A stretch of DNA of 60,239 nt, taken from contig NZ_JNKU01000010.1 of assembly GCF_000702165.1 (NCBI RefSeq), forward strand, positions 1-60,239. Direction: 5' to 3'. The stretch is from Sharpea azabuensis DSM 18934. GTDB taxonomy: Bacteria; Bacillota_I; Bacilli_A; Erysipelotrichales; Coprobacillaceae. Positions 17,683 to 27,592 of the stretch are shown piece by piece (position 1 is the stretch's first letter; each line of letters begins with the position of its first letter). The translations under genes were made by a program, and so were the position numbers. The notes beneath the pieces are model-generated. The model did no database searches, was not told the origin of the DNA, and saw only the letters and a list, made by a program, of their open reading frames with translations.

Positions 17683-17706
17683 ATGTATATATTATCATAT
17701 ATTCAT
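17683..17706. promoter_or_regulatory. SmtB/CzrA-type operator over the metal operon promoter
   Basis: ATGTATATAT-TATC-ATATATTCAT has 10-bp arms with one mismatch, the size of ArsR/SmtB operators. The minus-strand promoter TTGCAT-N16-TAATAT (-10 at about 17688-17693, -35 about 17710-17715) lies across it, so zinc-free repressor would block transcription. Confidence 0.6.
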
Positions 17707-17716
17707 TATAATGCAA

Positions 17717-17742
17717 GAAAAAACCATCAACTTGTGATGGTT
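17717..17742 (-). terminator. Terminator of the PTS EIIA gene
   Basis: AACCATC (17722-17728) pairs with GATGGTT (17736-17742), then a minus-strand T run. Confidence 0.8.
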
Positions 17743-17748
17743 CTTTGT

Positions 17749-18222
17749 TTACTGTATAAGAGAATCTCCTAAGGCCACATGCATAGGCTTTTTGAATGTT
17801 ATTTGTTTTCCCGCTGCTTCTGTTACGACTACCATAACTGTTGTATCATAGTCTTTAGAAAGCTTAGCAAGATCTACTTCGACAATTGGATCTAGTGCTT
17901 TAACAAAGTCACCCTGTTTTTTATTGAGCACTTTAAACCCATCCCCCTGCGCATTAACAGTGTCCAAACCAATGTGAACAAGTACTTTGACACCACTTTC
18001 TAATGCAATACCAAAGGCATGACCTGTATTAAAGAGCACTTCGAGTTGACCAGTTGCAGGTGCACAAACTGTGAGTTTGTCTTTAGTTGACTTCAGAGCA
18101 ATACCATCACCCATCATCTTCTGCGCAAATACTGGATCATTTACTTTTGTTATGGAAAACATCTCACCATCAAATGGAGCTACAATCAAATCTTCTTTCT
18201 TTCTATTAAATAAATGAAACAT
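17749..18222 (-). CDS. PTS glucose-type EIIA protein
   Basis: 157-residue cytosolic phosphocarrier of the glucose superfamily. The phosphorylated His is in VLVHIGLDTV; the second active-site His is in NTGHAFGIAL. The start at 18222 (MFHLFNRKKED) is preceded by AGAGG; an in-frame ATG 15 codons upstream lies beyond that site. It likely supplies the phosphate to the EIICB at 19825-21348, which lacks an EIIA domain, although the two genes are separated by two divergent regulators. Confidence 0.9.
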   Translation of the reverse strand: MFHLFNRKKEDLIVAPFDGEMFSITKVNDPVFAQKMMGDGIALKSTKDKLTVCAPATGQLEVLFNTGHAFGIALESGVKVLVHIGLDTVNAQGDGFKVLNKKQGDFVKALDPIVEVDLAKLSKDYDTTVMVVVTEAAGKQITFKKPMHVALGDSLIQ

Positions 18223-18305
18223 AAATTTACCTCTTTTCACATCATTGAATATATCATGAGCTAACACTATAATATTATTAAATCAAACAGAGGATTGGTG
18301 AATAT

Positions 18306-19097
18306 ATGATTAATCTGAACTTATCTGATGAAACACTTCGTAATCTCACTAATAGTGATATGAATATTCTCAATTATATCTATCAACATATTGATGAAGT
18401 TATCACAATGGATGTTAAGACACTTGCCTCATCCATTCCTTGTTCGCCATCATCAGTTATTCGTTTGTGTAAGAAAATTGGCTTTTCTGGTTTCCCAGAA
18501 CTCAAGTTTTTCTTAAAGCAAGAGAAAACAACTTCAGTCAACAATAAAACAGGTAATGGAGAGATACTTTCTTTTGATGAAATTATTAGAAACCTGAAAA
18601 AAGATATCAAAGGATCTCTTTCTTTAGTTAGCTCAGAAGAGTTAGTCAGAACTTCAGAAATACTTCATTCAAATATCCCTGTTTTTGTATTTATGCCAGG
18701 CGGCATTACTGATAATATTGCCAATTACTTCGTTCAAGTACTCATGAGAAGAGGACGACAATATGTCTATCCCCTTCATTCCACAAAAATGGCTAAACAC
18801 AAAATATCTTCATTATCTTCAGATAGCATTCTTGTTCTTATTAGCGCTTCAGGAAAATGGGCAAAAACAATTGAACTCGCTAAGCTTGCCCATATGCATG
18901 GTATGAAAATCATTAGTTTTACACCATATACGGAAAGTGAAATTGCGAAATATTCTGATTATAATTTGCGCTTCTTTACTGAGGAAAGAATGAGAGATGG
19001 TGCTGAATTCACATCACGTGTTGCCATCTTCTATATTATTGATGCACTTGCTCAATATCTTGATACATTTAAGAAGGGAGATGATCAACATGAGTGA
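18306..19097 (+). CDS. RpiR/MurR-family regulator 1 (HTH + SIS)
   Basis: 263 residues: N-terminal HTH_6 (TLASSIPCSPSSVIRLCKKIGFSGFPELKFFLKQE) and C-terminal SIS sugar-phosphate isomerase-like domain (SDSILVLISASGKWAKTIELAKLAHMHGMKIISFTPYTES). Such proteins sense phosphosugars. Divergent from the EIIA gene and followed by a second RpiR gene overlapping by 8 bases. Likely controls the alpha-glucoside PTS genes on either side. Confidence 0.87.
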   Translation: MINLNLSDETLRNLTNSDMNILNYIYQHIDEVITMDVKTLASSIPCSPSSVIRLCKKIGFSGFPELKFFLKQEKTTSVNNKTGNGEILSFDEIIRNLKKDIKGSLSLVSSEELVRTSEILHSNIPVFVFMPGGITDNIANYFVQVLMRRGRQYVYPLHSTKMAKHKISSLSSDSILVLISASGKWAKTIELAKLAHMHGMKIISFTPYTESEIAKYSDYNLRFFTEERMRDGAEFTSRVAIFYIIDALAQYLDTFKKGDDQHE

Positions 19098-19812
19098 TTT
19101 CCTTGATACAATAGATGAAAATAAATTAACTTATACCGATCAAACCATTCTTCATTATGTTCAAGAAAATCGTCAAAAAGTCAGTTGGATGAAAATATCA
19201 GACTTGTGTAATGAGCTCTTTGTTTCTAATGCAAGTATCGTTCGTTTTTGTCAAAAGCTTGGATGTCGTGGATTTTCAGAATTCAAGCTTAAACTCCGTT
19301 CAGCAAATAATGTTACAAATGATCCTTATGCAAGAATCATTCCTGTCATGAAAGCTCAGCTCGATGATTGTCTTTCTACAATAAATGAGAATCAGCTTAG
19401 ACAGATTGTCACTTACGTCAAAACATGTCAGCCATTCTATATTTACGGCCGTAACATTTCTTCAATACCTGCTCAATATATGTATGATATTCTTACAACA
19501 TTGGATATCCCTTGCATATCAATAAATTGGATTGATACTCTTGCTTCGCTATCAAAGACAATTCCTGAAAATTCTTTTATTCTTTTACTCACTGAACATG
19601 CGCACCCAGAATACCAAAATATTCTTGAAAATCTACATGACCGTGGTGCAATTGTTAGCTGGATTTGTAGTTCACCAATCCCTAATGAACTTAATAAATA
19701 CATTAATATTCCTATCTATACAGGTCAGCATGATGAAGTTCATAACAAACTATCAACATTCCTGATCATACAAATCGTTATTGATCTTCTCACAAATACG
19801 AAAGCTCCCTAA
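19090..19812 (+). CDS. RpiR/MurR-family regulator 2 (HTH + SIS)
   Basis: 240 residues, paralogue-like companion of the preceding regulator: HTH in LCNELFVSNASIVRFCQKLGCRGFSEFKLKLRS and SIS-like domain (PFYIYGRNISSIPAQYMYDIL...FILLLTEHAHPEYQNIL). The SIS signature is weaker than in the first copy. The start at 19090 uses GGGAG upstream and overlaps the end of regulator 1 by 8 bases, so they are co-translated and may form a heteromer. Convergent with the EIICB gene across a bidirectional terminator. Confidence 0.85.
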   Translation: MSDFLDTIDENKLTYTDQTILHYVQENRQKVSWMKISDLCNELFVSNASIVRFCQKLGCRGFSEFKLKLRSANNVTNDPYARIIPVMKAQLDDCLSTINENQLRQIVTYVKTCQPFYIYGRNISSIPAQYMYDILTTLDIPCISINWIDTLASLSKTIPENSFILLLTEHAHPEYQNILENLHDRGAIVSWICSSPIPNELNKYINIPIYTGQHDEVHNKLSTFLIIQIVIDLLTNTKAP

Positions 19813-19823
19813 TTGGGAGCTTT
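19801..19823. terminator. Bidirectional terminator between RpiR 2 and EIICB
   Basis: AAAGCTCCC-taatt-GGGAGCTTT: 9-bp perfect stem with T runs available on both strands, serving the two convergent genes. Confidence 0.85.
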
Positions 19824-19824
19824 T

Positions 19825-21348
19825 CTAATATTTTAAAACCTGTCTAACGGCATCAGCTACCACTTCTACCTTAGGTCCATAAATAACCTGTATATGCGTT
19901 TCACTTGGTCTAACAATACCTAGAGAACCTGTTTTCTTAAGAATATTGTCATTTGTCTTACTCATATCCTTTACATCTACACGGAGTCTTGAAATACAAT
20001 TATTCACTGCAACAATATTCTTAAAGCCACCTAGACCTTCAATAACATTTGCAGCAACATTCTGCATTTTTTCATCAACAGTCATCTCACCTTCATCATC
20101 TGAATCATCATCCGCAGCAACATCAATTGATATTTGTTTCTTAGCAAGATACCATTTGAATACCGAATAATAAATGACCGCATAGACTGCACCTACAACA
20201 ATGACCCAATACCAGTGTGAACCGGGCTGGAAGACACCCCAAATAAAGAAATCAATTAAACCACCACCAGTATTACCAATAATGACATGTAGAACACTCA
20301 TCAACATAAATGAAATACCACCCATCACAGCATGGAATACAAATAATGCTGGAGCAACAAATAAGAATGCAAATTCAATAGGTTCAGTAATACCAGACAC
20401 GAAGGATGCAGCAACACCAGCAATCATTAATGCTTTCACCTTAGGTTTCTTTTCATCAGGTGATGTTCTATAAATGGCAAGTGCTGCAGCAGGTAAACCA
20501 AACATCATAAATGGCATTTTCCCTTGGCCAAGGAATCTTGTATAAGGTTCCAATGTCTTTAAAGGTACTTTATCTACATTTTGTAAGAAAATATTCAAAC
20601 AGCCTTCAACACCATTGAATGTACCACCAAGTGATGTCGTACGGAATAAGCCATTTAGGACATGATGAAGACCTGTAGGAATTAACAGTCTTTCTAAGAA
20701 ACCAAACAAGAATACCCCGAATGATCCACTCGCGTTAATTAACGTACCAATTGTATCTATTCCCATTGAAAGAGGATTCCAGACAAATGGCATAACAATA
20801 CCAAGAAGTGCACACCCCAATGTAACAACCAGGGCAACAAATCTTTTACCACCATAGAACGCTACAGCCGCAGGGAAAACAACTTTATGGTATTTATTAT
20901 GAAGGTATGCTGTCAGACATCCGACCAAGATACCGGCAACAGCCCCCATATCTACTGTCTCAACACCTAGGATTGGCGAAATCTTCATGGCTGAGAAATT
21001 GATAATCTTTGTTGAAATCACTAAAGAGCTTGCAACAAGGAATGTATAATAGCCAATAAAACCGGCGAAGGCTGCAACTTCCTTATCCTCCTTAGCTAAT
21101 CCCATGGCAATTGAAATAGCAAAGAGAACAGGTAAAAGCGTAAAGACAACACCTGATACTTTGTTGAGCATCATGATGATGAAACCCACAACGCCTGTGC
21201 CAAGCCATGGTAATGCAGCCACAACCTGAGGCTTCATCAATGCAGAAGATAACCCAAGAACGATACCGCACGCTGCTAATGCAGCGATTGGCATCATAAG
21301 ACTTCTACCTAGGGCAGAGAAGAAGTCCATCACTTTACTTTTCTTCAT
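19825..21348 (-). CDS. PTS EIICB permease, glucose/maltose (alpha-glucoside) family
   Basis: 507 residues: EIIC membrane domain (about 1-400, PALFVFHAVMGGISFML, GITEPIEFAFLFVAP motif) then EIIB with the phospho-Cys in VAVNNCISRLRVDVKD. No EIIA domain. It imports and phosphorylates a glucoside such as maltose, delivered as the 6'-phosphate to the GH4 enzyme encoded just upstream. AAAGGGAG precedes the ATG. Second gene of the GH4-EIICB operon. Confidence 0.88.
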   Translation of the reverse strand: MKKSKVMDFFSALGRSLMMPIAALAACGIVLGLSSALMKPQVVAALPWLGTGVVGFIIMMLNKVSGVVFTLLPVLFAISIAMGLAKEDKEVAAFAGFIGYYTFLVASSLVISTKIINFSAMKISPILGVETVDMGAVAGILVGCLTAYLHNKYHKVVFPAAVAFYGGKRFVALVVTLGCALLGIVMPFVWNPLSMGIDTIGTLINASGSFGVFLFGFLERLLIPTGLHHVLNGLFRTTSLGGTFNGVEGCLNIFLQNVDKVPLKTLEPYTRFLGQGKMPFMMFGLPAAALAIYRTSPDEKKPKVKALMIAGVAASFVSGITEPIEFAFLFVAPALFVFHAVMGGISFMLMSVLHVIIGNTGGGLIDFFIWGVFQPGSHWYWVIVVGAVYAVIYYSVFKWYLAKKQISIDVAADDDSDDEGEMTVDEKMQNVAANVIEGLGGFKNIVAVNNCISRLRVDVKDMSKTNDNILKKTGSLGIVRPSETHIQVIYGPKVEVVADAVRQVLKY

Positions 21349-21372
21349 ACAAATCTCCCTTTTACCTTTCGG

Positions 21373-22698
21373 CTATTTTAATTCAGGCCACTGACCTTTA
21401 TTTGCTTCAACAAGTGCATCAAGAAGTTCACGTGCTTTCTTTGCATCATTGATGAGTCTATTAAGCGTGAAGGCTTCTAAGGCTTTCTGATAAGAATGCT
21501 CATAATATGCATCTACAATAAGTTTTTCGCATGAAACCTGCTGAGCAAGTAAGCCATAATAGAACTGTGGAATAGTGCCAACACGCATTGGACGAGGTCC
21601 ATTAATACCAAGTTCTGCGACTACCTCAACCATTGCATCATTCTGTAAGTTTGCGATTGCACCATCATTCTTAACAATGACAATAAATCTCTGATTTGTA
21701 TTAAAAGCAATGGCTTCAGCAACTTTAATCATCATTTCAGCATGTGCATCAGAAATGGCATGGAATCGATCACCAACTTTACCTTCTTTAATGACTTCTG
21801 CTGCTTCGGCAAAGACTCTCTTTTCACGACCATCAATAACTTCATCTGCACGTGTATATTCTGGATTCAAATGAGAACATTTATATTCCGGATAGAGATA
21901 ATATCCATCATATGTATTTGGAATATAGTCAGGGAAATCTTCCATCATTGTTTGAACGAATCCATAAGTATCTAACCAGCTCTTATCACGCTGCTCTGCA
22001 TCCTGAGGTAAGAAGCCTTTTTCATGAACTGTTTTACGGATAAGAGGTAATAAATCTTCACCTGTCTTCTTATCATAAATATGTGTGAACCATCCATAGT
22101 GATTCAATCCAAAATATACAGGATCTAAAGAGTTCCAATCAACATTAAGTAATCTTGATACAGAACGAATAATATTTTCAGGTTGATCACAGATATTCAG
22201 AATTCTTTGATCATCAGGGAATTCTCTACGAAGAGCTTCGGCTACGATAGCAGCAGGATTTGAATAATTGAGAATCCATGCATTTGGAGAATATTCTCTA
22301 ATTTGATGAACAGCTTCAATCATATCCACACATGAACGTAAGCCATAAGCCATGCCCCCAGCACCGACAGTTTCCTGTCCAATCTTACCCATGCTTAATG
22401 GAATATGTTCATCTTTTCTACGCATTGGTAAACCGCCAGCTCTCATCTGCATAAAGATGAAATCCATTTCTGGATAAGCTTCAGCAGGATCTGTTGTATA
22501 AGAGAAATCTAATTCTGGGAATCTTTCTTTGAATAAAATTTTTCCATATTCACCTATTGGTCTTTGACGATCACCATCAATATCAAATAAGACTAATTTT
22601 TTAATAGGAAATTCTTCTTTTAATCTAACAAATGACTTTAAGAAACCAAGTGTATAAGTACTTCCACCACCAACAATACAAACATTAAACTTTTCCAT
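21373..22698 (-). CDS. GH4 6-phospho-alpha-glucosidase
   Basis: 441-residue NAD+- and Mn2+-dependent family 4 glycosidase: Rossmann N-terminus VCIVGGGSTYTLGFLKSFV, NPA motif in ILNYSNPAAIVAEA, and the metal-binding Cys in LNICDQPENI. It should hydrolyse maltose-6'-phosphate or related phospho-glucosides by an oxidation-elimination mechanism. Odd: alpha-glucosidases of the family usually carry CDMP at this site, here CDQP, so substrate or anomer preference may differ. First gene of the operon; AGGAGG precedes the ATG. Confidence 0.85.
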   Translation of the reverse strand: MEKFNVCIVGGGSTYTLGFLKSFVRLKEEFPIKKLVLFDIDGDRQRPIGEYGKILFKERFPELDFSYTTDPAEAYPEMDFIFMQMRAGGLPMRRKDEHIPLSMGKIGQETVGAGGMAYGLRSCVDMIEAVHQIREYSPNAWILNYSNPAAIVAEALRREFPDDQRILNICDQPENIIRSVSRLLNVDWNSLDPVYFGLNHYGWFTHIYDKKTGEDLLPLIRKTVHEKGFLPQDAEQRDKSWLDTYGFVQTMMEDFPDYIPNTYDGYYLYPEYKCSHLNPEYTRADEVIDGREKRVFAEAAEVIKEGKVGDRFHAISDAHAEMMIKVAEAIAFNTNQRFIVIVKNDGAIANLQNDAMVEVVAELGINGPRPMRVGTIPQFYYGLLAQQVSCEKLIVDAYYEHSYQKALEAFTLNRLINDAKKARELLDALVEANKGQWPELK

Positions 22699-22726
22699 AA
22701 TTCTTATCCTCCTAATTTGAGATCTA

Positions 22727-22792
22727 TGAACCGGTTTTCTTATCTCTTTTTCTTACACTTAAGATTCTAAACCGCTTTCATTTCAATGTAAA
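22727..22792 (-). promoter_or_regulatory. Promoter of the GH4-EIICB operon with two cre-like sites
   Basis: TTTACA (22787-22792), 17-base spacer, TAGAAT (22764-22769). The spacer holds ATGAAAGCGGTTT, and a second similar site GAAAACCGGTTCAT lies about 22725-22740 in the leader. Both resemble catabolite-responsive elements (TGWAANCGNTNWCA) with two mismatches; either could instead be an RpiR operator. Confidence 0.5.
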
Positions 22793-22799
22793 TATTTCT

Positions 22800-22980
22800 A
22801 GCCATTGTTGGTATTCATTCCCAATTTAGTATTTAATATCATTTATTGGAATTTTTTACATATAAATAAAAAGATTCTAATGATACACCAACGCTCACTA
22901 GAATACATTATCCTGACATGTCTTTCGGATGTCCCTCAGAGAAATGACAAAAAAAGATACCTGGGGAAAAGGTACCTTTA
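22800..22980 (-). terminator. Terminator after the thymidine kinase gene, within a gene-free stretch
   Basis: Of the 350 bases between the GH4 start and tdk, 22949-22980 hold AAAGGTACCT pairing with AGGTATCTTT on the minus strand (one wobble) followed by a T run, a terminator for tdk. The rest (22800-22940) shows nothing I can assign. Confidence 0.65.
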
Positions 22981-23054
22981 AGGGGAATAGGAGAGAACTA
23001 TGATGTTATTTCTCTCGACATTCTATATGTTATTGAATGAATATGAACTTTGTA

Positions 23055-23663
23055 TTAACGATGTTTGATTTTCTTGAATTTAAATGGTTTATCAAGGACT
23101 TCATGACAATGACGGCATCTTGGCTCATAAGCTTCCTTAGCTCCCACCAAGACAATGGGGTCATCAAAGCTAGCAGGCTTGCCATTGACAATACGCTGTG
23201 TTCTCGTTGCTGGAGCACCACATTTAGCACATACTGCTGTAAGTTTTGTGACAAATTCAGCACGTGTTAGTAAATCTGGTAAAACACCAAATGGTTCACC
23301 ACGGAAATCCTTATCCAATCCCGCCACCATAACACGCAAACCACTATCAGCTAAGTATTCACAAACATCTACAACATCCTGATCAAAGAACTGTACTTCA
23401 TCAATCGCAACAACATCAGTATCAGGTTGAATATTTTCTAAAATATCTGTTGCTTTACTGACAACAACACATGGTACATGGGCCCCCGCATGGGATACAA
23501 TTTCTGTTTCTGAATAACGATTATCTATTTTAGGTTTGAAAACGATGATTTTCTTTTTAGCGAATGTAAGAACATTAATTCTACGAATGAGTTCCTCTGT
23601 CTTGCCTGCAAACATACATCCACAAATCACTTCAAGCCAGCCTTCACTATATTGATTATACAT
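23055..23663 (-). CDS. tdk: Thymidine kinase (type II)
   Basis: 202 residues. Salvage of thymidine to dTMP. P-loop [18 protein letters not shown] near the N-terminus, the catalytic/lasso [12 protein letters not shown], and structural zinc cysteines CAKCGA and CRHCHE. Length is normal for the Firmicutes type. Stand-alone, downstream of dnaB but separated by a terminator. Confidence 0.95.
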   Translation of the reverse strand: MYNQYSEGWLEVICGCMFAGKTEELIRRINVLTFAKKKIIVFKPKIDNRYSETEIVSHAGAHVPCVVVSKATDILENIQPDTDVVAIDEVQFFDQDVVDVCEYLADSGLRVMVAGLDKDFRGEPFGVLPDLLTRAEFVTKLTAVCAKCGAPATRTQRIVNGKPASFDDPIVLVGAKEAYEPRCRHCHEVLDKPFKFKKIKHR

Positions 23664-23753
23664 TCCACAAATCTCCCTTCAGCTTTTCTATTATACATGA
23701 ACTTCCCACAAACATGTACAACAAACTTTATCATATAAGATCTTAACTCGCAT

Positions 23754-23796
23754 AAAAAAAAGAACGGATTATACCTTTATGGTTATCCGTTCTTTT
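23754..23796 (-). terminator. Terminator of the gdpP-rplI-dnaB operon
   Basis: AAAGAACGGAT (23759-23769) pairs with ATCCGTTCTTT (23785-23795), with T run on the minus strand. Confidence 0.85.
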
Positions 23797-23806
23797 GAAA
23801 TATCAT

Positions 23807-25171
23807 CTACAGTCTTAAGTCTCTTACACCATCACTAGCTTCAGGAACTTGTTCAGTAGTATAGTCAGAGAAGCGTGAATATTGCTTTTCAAAGACAACA
23901 GGAATATCGGCTGTTGCACCATTACGATGTTTGGCCACAACGATTTCTGTTAAGCCATTTGTTTCCGCTTCTTTTTCTTTATTCTGATAGTCTTCACGAT
24001 GCAAAAATGCGACGATATCAGCATCCTGTTCAATGGCACCGGATTCACGTAAATCCGAAAGCATTGGCTTACCTTTACGCTGTTCAACGGCACGTGATAA
24101 CTGTGATAAGGCAATAACAGGACATTCAAGTTCTCTTGCCATAGCCTTCAAGCTTCTTGAGATATCGGATACTTCTTGTTGTCGGCTTTCTTTCGAATTG
24201 TTTGGTCCTGAAATGAGCTGTAAGTAGTCAATGATGACGAGCTTTAAGCCAACATCCTGTTTAAGACGACGACATTTAGCTGCTATCTCCCCAACTTTAA
24301 TACCTGGTGTATCATCGATATAAAGATTATCATGCATGACTTTATCAGCTGCCGCATAGTACTTGTTAGGATTTTCCTTGAGAATGGAACCAGTTTTAAG
24401 GGAATCATTGTTGATGGATCCAGCACAACAGATTAATCTCGTTACAAGCTGTTCTGCAGGCATTTCAAGCGAAAAGACAGCCACTGCTTCTTTTGAATTA
24501 TATGACGAGTTATTCGCAACATTGAGGGCAAAGGCTGTTTTTCCGACGGAAGGACGGGCTGCAAGTATGACCAAGTCACCTTTTTGGAACCCTGATGTTA
24601 GTTTGTCAAGATCACGATAACCCGTCTTAACACCTGATACGATACCACCATTCTTCTGAAGAATGTTTAAGCGCTTTGTGACATTATCAACGACTTCATC
24701 AATATTCTTAAATTCACCCGCATTACGATCTCTTGTCACCGCCAAGAAATCTCTTTCAACATCATTAATAAAATCATTCATATTTCCAATATCATCATAG
24801 CTCTTTGTAATGATATCAGTTGATTCCTTAATAAGACGTCTCAACAATGCTTTATCATTAAGAATCTTAAGATAATATTGTGTATGGGCAGTTGTAGGAA
24901 CGGACTGGGAAAGGGTTAATAAGTAGTTCACCCCACCAATACGATCAAGCTCCTTTTTGTCCATCAGGTAAGTTGTAAGTGTCGTAACATCAACCGGCTG
25001 ACGTTCTTCCTGCAAAGCTTTCATAGCCGCAAAGATTATCTTATGGCTATCATAGAAGAAATCATCAGGAATAGCGATATTGATAACTTCTGAACAAGCA
25101 TCCTTGTCAATCAACATAGCCCCTAGTAAAGCCTGTTCAGCTTGTTGGTCATGGGGTAATTCTCTTTCCAT
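23807..25171 (-). CDS. dnaB: Replicative DNA helicase DnaB
   Basis: 454-residue hexameric 5'-3' helicase (DnaC in Bacillus naming). N-terminal primase-interacting domain (QAEQALLGAMLIDKDA), RecA-like C-terminal domain with Walker A ARPSVGKTAFAL, Walker B LVIIDYLQLI and the DLRESGAIEQDAD arginine-finger region. The start at 25171 (MERELPHD) is preceded by GGGAG; an in-frame ATG 7 codons upstream has no site. Last gene of the yybS-gdpP-rplI-dnaB group, a conserved order in Firmicutes. Confidence 0.96.
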   Translation of the reverse strand: MERELPHDQQAEQALLGAMLIDKDACSEVINIAIPDDFFYDSHKIIFAAMKALQEERQPVDVTTLTTYLMDKKELDRIGGVNYLLTLSQSVPTTAHTQYYLKILNDKALLRRLIKESTDIITKSYDDIGNMNDFINDVERDFLAVTRDRNAGEFKNIDEVVDNVTKRLNILQKNGGIVSGVKTGYRDLDKLTSGFQKGDLVILAARPSVGKTAFALNVANNSSYNSKEAVAVFSLEMPAEQLVTRLICCAGSINNDSLKTGSILKENPNKYYAAADKVMHDNLYIDDTPGIKVGEIAAKCRRLKQDVGLKLVIIDYLQLISGPNNSKESRQQEVSDISRSLKAMARELECPVIALSQLSRAVEQRKGKPMLSDLRESGAIEQDADIVAFLHREDYQNKEKEAETNGLTEIVVAKHRNGATADIPVVFEKQYSRFSDYTTEQVPEASDGVRDLRL

Positions 25172-25181
25172 AGATTCTCCC

Positions 25182-25628
25182 TTACTTCGCAATCAATTCA
25201 ACAGTAATCTTACCAATAACACCTTTAAACAATTCAACTTCTACTTCTGTCTTACCAAAAGCAGCAATTGGATGTGGATTAATAATCTTTCTCTTATCCA
25301 CTCTAATATCATATTTTTCTCTTAATTCCTTAACAATCTGTTTCGTTGAAACATAAGAAGTAGAAAGACCATCCTTGCCAACTGATGCATTAAATTTTAA
25401 GACTATTGTTTCAAGTCTTTTAGCAGTTGCTTCTGCTTCTTCCTTCAATACTTCCTGATTAGCTGCTTCCTGGGCTTTTAAACGATCAAGATTACGACGT
25501 TCACCTGCTGTTGCAAGAACGGCTTTATGATTCTTAATGAGGAAGTTCTGGCCATAACCATCTGCCACATCAACAATCTCATTCTTTTTACCCACTTTTC
25601 TTACATCTTCTAATAAAATAACTTTCAT
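25182..25628 (-). CDS. rplI: 50S ribosomal protein L9
   Basis: 148 residues. The N-terminal domain [40 protein letters not shown] is diagnostic, then the long helix and the C-terminal rRNA-binding domain. The start at 25628 is chosen from the family N-terminus and the GGAG at that point; upstream in-frame ATGs lie inside gdpP. It follows gdpP with almost no spacing. Confidence 0.97.
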   Translation of the reverse strand: MKVILLEDVRKVGKKNEIVDVADGYGQNFLIKNHKAVLATAGERRNLDRLKAQEAANQEVLKEEAEATAKRLETIVLKFNASVGKDGLSTSYVSTKQIVKELREKYDIRVDKRKIINPHPIAAFGKTEVEVELFKGVIGKITVELIAK

Positions 25629-25629
25629 A

Positions 25630-27591
25630 TTAAACATCTCCTCTTTCATTAAAATAAGCATCAATCGCATTATGAAGCATTTCAATCACTTCATCAATGG
25701 ACTTATCAGTAATCTGGCAGGCAGCCATCGTAAAATGACCACCACCACCAAGCTTTTCCATAATCATCTGGACATTAATATCACGACTTGATCGTCCTGA
25801 AATCGCAACTGTATTCTTATTTAAACGTCCCACTGTAAAGGTGGCAAGAACATCCTGTACACTAAGCAGCTGATTGCTTGCCTTGGCAAGAGCTGATGAC
25901 TGATGTTCTTCATTTTCTTCACCATGAGCAATAAGAATATGATCACGATATCGTACAGCAGTCTTGGTGATATCAAGGATTTCCTTTGTCTTTTCAAAAG
26001 AATCTTCCAATAATTCATAGGCTTGTACAACATTCGCATTCAGCTCTTTTAAACGTGCTGCTGACTGGAATGTACGGACACCCACACGCTGCTTGAAGTA
26101 GTTTGTATCAACCAACATACCAGCATACATGATTGTCGCATCCATTTCATTGAATTTCACATCAACATTCTGATACCCACATAATTCTACAATAAGTTCT
26201 ACTGTTGATGAAGCAGAAGGCTCTAAATATGTAAGAATAGGCATTTCAATGAAGTCTTCACCACGACGATGGTGATCAATGACAACCTTATTCTTAACCA
26301 CATCTAATAAACCAGAGGCAATTGAGAGTGATGACTTATGATGATCGACAAGGACCAATAAACTATCTTTATTGACCATCTCCAATGCTTCATTATAGCT
26401 ACAAAGCAAGTCTTCATAGCGATCATCTTCACGCATCTTCATCGCAACATAACGTGTTTTTTCTTCAAGTGAATTAAAATCTATGACAATCTTTACTTTC
26501 TTATCATAGGCCTCAACAAGTCTTGCCATAGCCAATGATCCACCTAATGAATCAAGATCAGAGAACTTATGTCCCATGACAAAGACATTGCTGGAACGTT
26601 TTATTACGCCTGATAAGCTTGTCGCAATAACACGGGCACGGACCTTGGATGACTTTTCATAAGTATCCGTAGTACCACCAAAGAAACGAATATTATCCTT
26701 ACCACTCTTAATAACAACCTGATCACCACCACGACTATAGGTCAGACGTAAGGCAGCTGTGGCATTCTCTTCTAGCTCTCTTAAAACTCTTGTCCCTCGA
26801 CCAATCCCAATGGAAAGCGTAATGACTTCATCGAGCTCCATGCTTTTTTTCTTGAATTCATCAAGAATAGAGAACTTATCTTCAACAAGCTTCTTATAGA
26901 TACGTTCATTAAAGAAAGCCATATAACCACCGGACTTAAAACGTCTAATAATCATACCATTCTCATAAGCCCAGTCAACAATCACCTTACGACTTGTCGA
27001 TTGTATTTGTGCAGCCTTAGATTCATCAGCATTCTCCAATGTCTCATCAAAGTTATCAATGGTAATATAGGCCATACAGATCTGACCATCATCATAATCC
27101 TGTTCCAATGAATAGTATTGGGTAATATCTTTTAAGAAGATCATGCGTGTTTCTTCAGAATTATAACATTCAAACTTCTTACCTTTAACATCAATAATAC
27201 GTATATCATCACTTTCAAATAAACCAGCTAATGTAGGTTGCCAGTCCAGTAATTTCAGACCGATAATTTTTAATCCCATGGCAGATAAGAGATCAGAGAT
27301 CCAGGTAATATTACGACTTTCATCATATTGAATAATACCTACACCACCAAAGATCAAAGCATTATTACTATCTTCATTTAATGCTTCCGCAACACTCACC
27401 GCATTACTATTCAACACATATCCTAAATAAAAGAGTAAAGCAATCAGAATACCATTACGAATTGTGACATAGAGGGAAAAGGGTAACATATTGATCATTG
27501 AAAAAATGCCATATAATCCATAAAAGATAATGATTTCTAAAAACAATAGCGCAATAATAATATTACGTACTAATGCGACCTTCTTCGTCAT
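25630..27591 (-). CDS. gdpP: GdpP c-di-AMP phosphodiesterase
   Basis: 653 residues: two N-terminal transmembrane helices, degenerate PAS, degenerate GGDEF (here [14 protein letters not shown]), then DHH/DHHA1: [34 protein letters not shown] and C-terminal [12 protein letters not shown]. Hydrolyses cyclic di-AMP to pApA and so affects osmolyte transport, wall stress and beta-lactam tolerance. Between yybS and rplI as in most Firmicutes. Confidence 0.95.
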   Translation of the reverse strand: MTKKVALVRNIIIALLFLEIIIFYGLYGIFSMINMLPFSLYVTIRNGILIALLFYLGYVLNSNAVSVAEALNEDSNNALIFGGVGIIQYDESRNITWISDLLSAMGLKIIGLKLLDWQPTLAGLFESDDIRIIDVKGKKFECYNSEETRMIFLKDITQYYSLEQDYDDGQICMAYITIDNFDETLENADESKAAQIQSTSRKVIVDWAYENGMIIRRFKSGGYMAFFNERIYKKLVEDKFSILDEFKKKSMELDEVITLSIGIGRGTRVLRELEENATAALRLTYSRGGDQVVIKSGKDNIRFFGGTTDTYEKSSKVRARVIATSLSGVIKRSSNVFVMGHKFSDLDSLGGSLAMARLVEAYDKKVKIVIDFNSLEEKTRYVAMKMREDDRYEDLLCSYNEALEMVNKDSLLVLVDHHKSSLSIASGLLDVVKNKVVIDHHRRGEDFIEMPILTYLEPSASSTVELIVELCGYQNVDVKFNEMDATIMYAGMLVDTNYFKQRVGVRTFQSAARLKELNANVVQAYELLEDSFEKTKEILDITKTAVRYRDHILIAHGEENEEHQSSALAKASNQLLSVQDVLATFTVGRLNKNTVAISGRSSRDINVQMIMEKLGGGGHFTMAACQITDKSIDEVIEMLHNAIDAYFNERGDV

Positions 27592-27592
27592 C

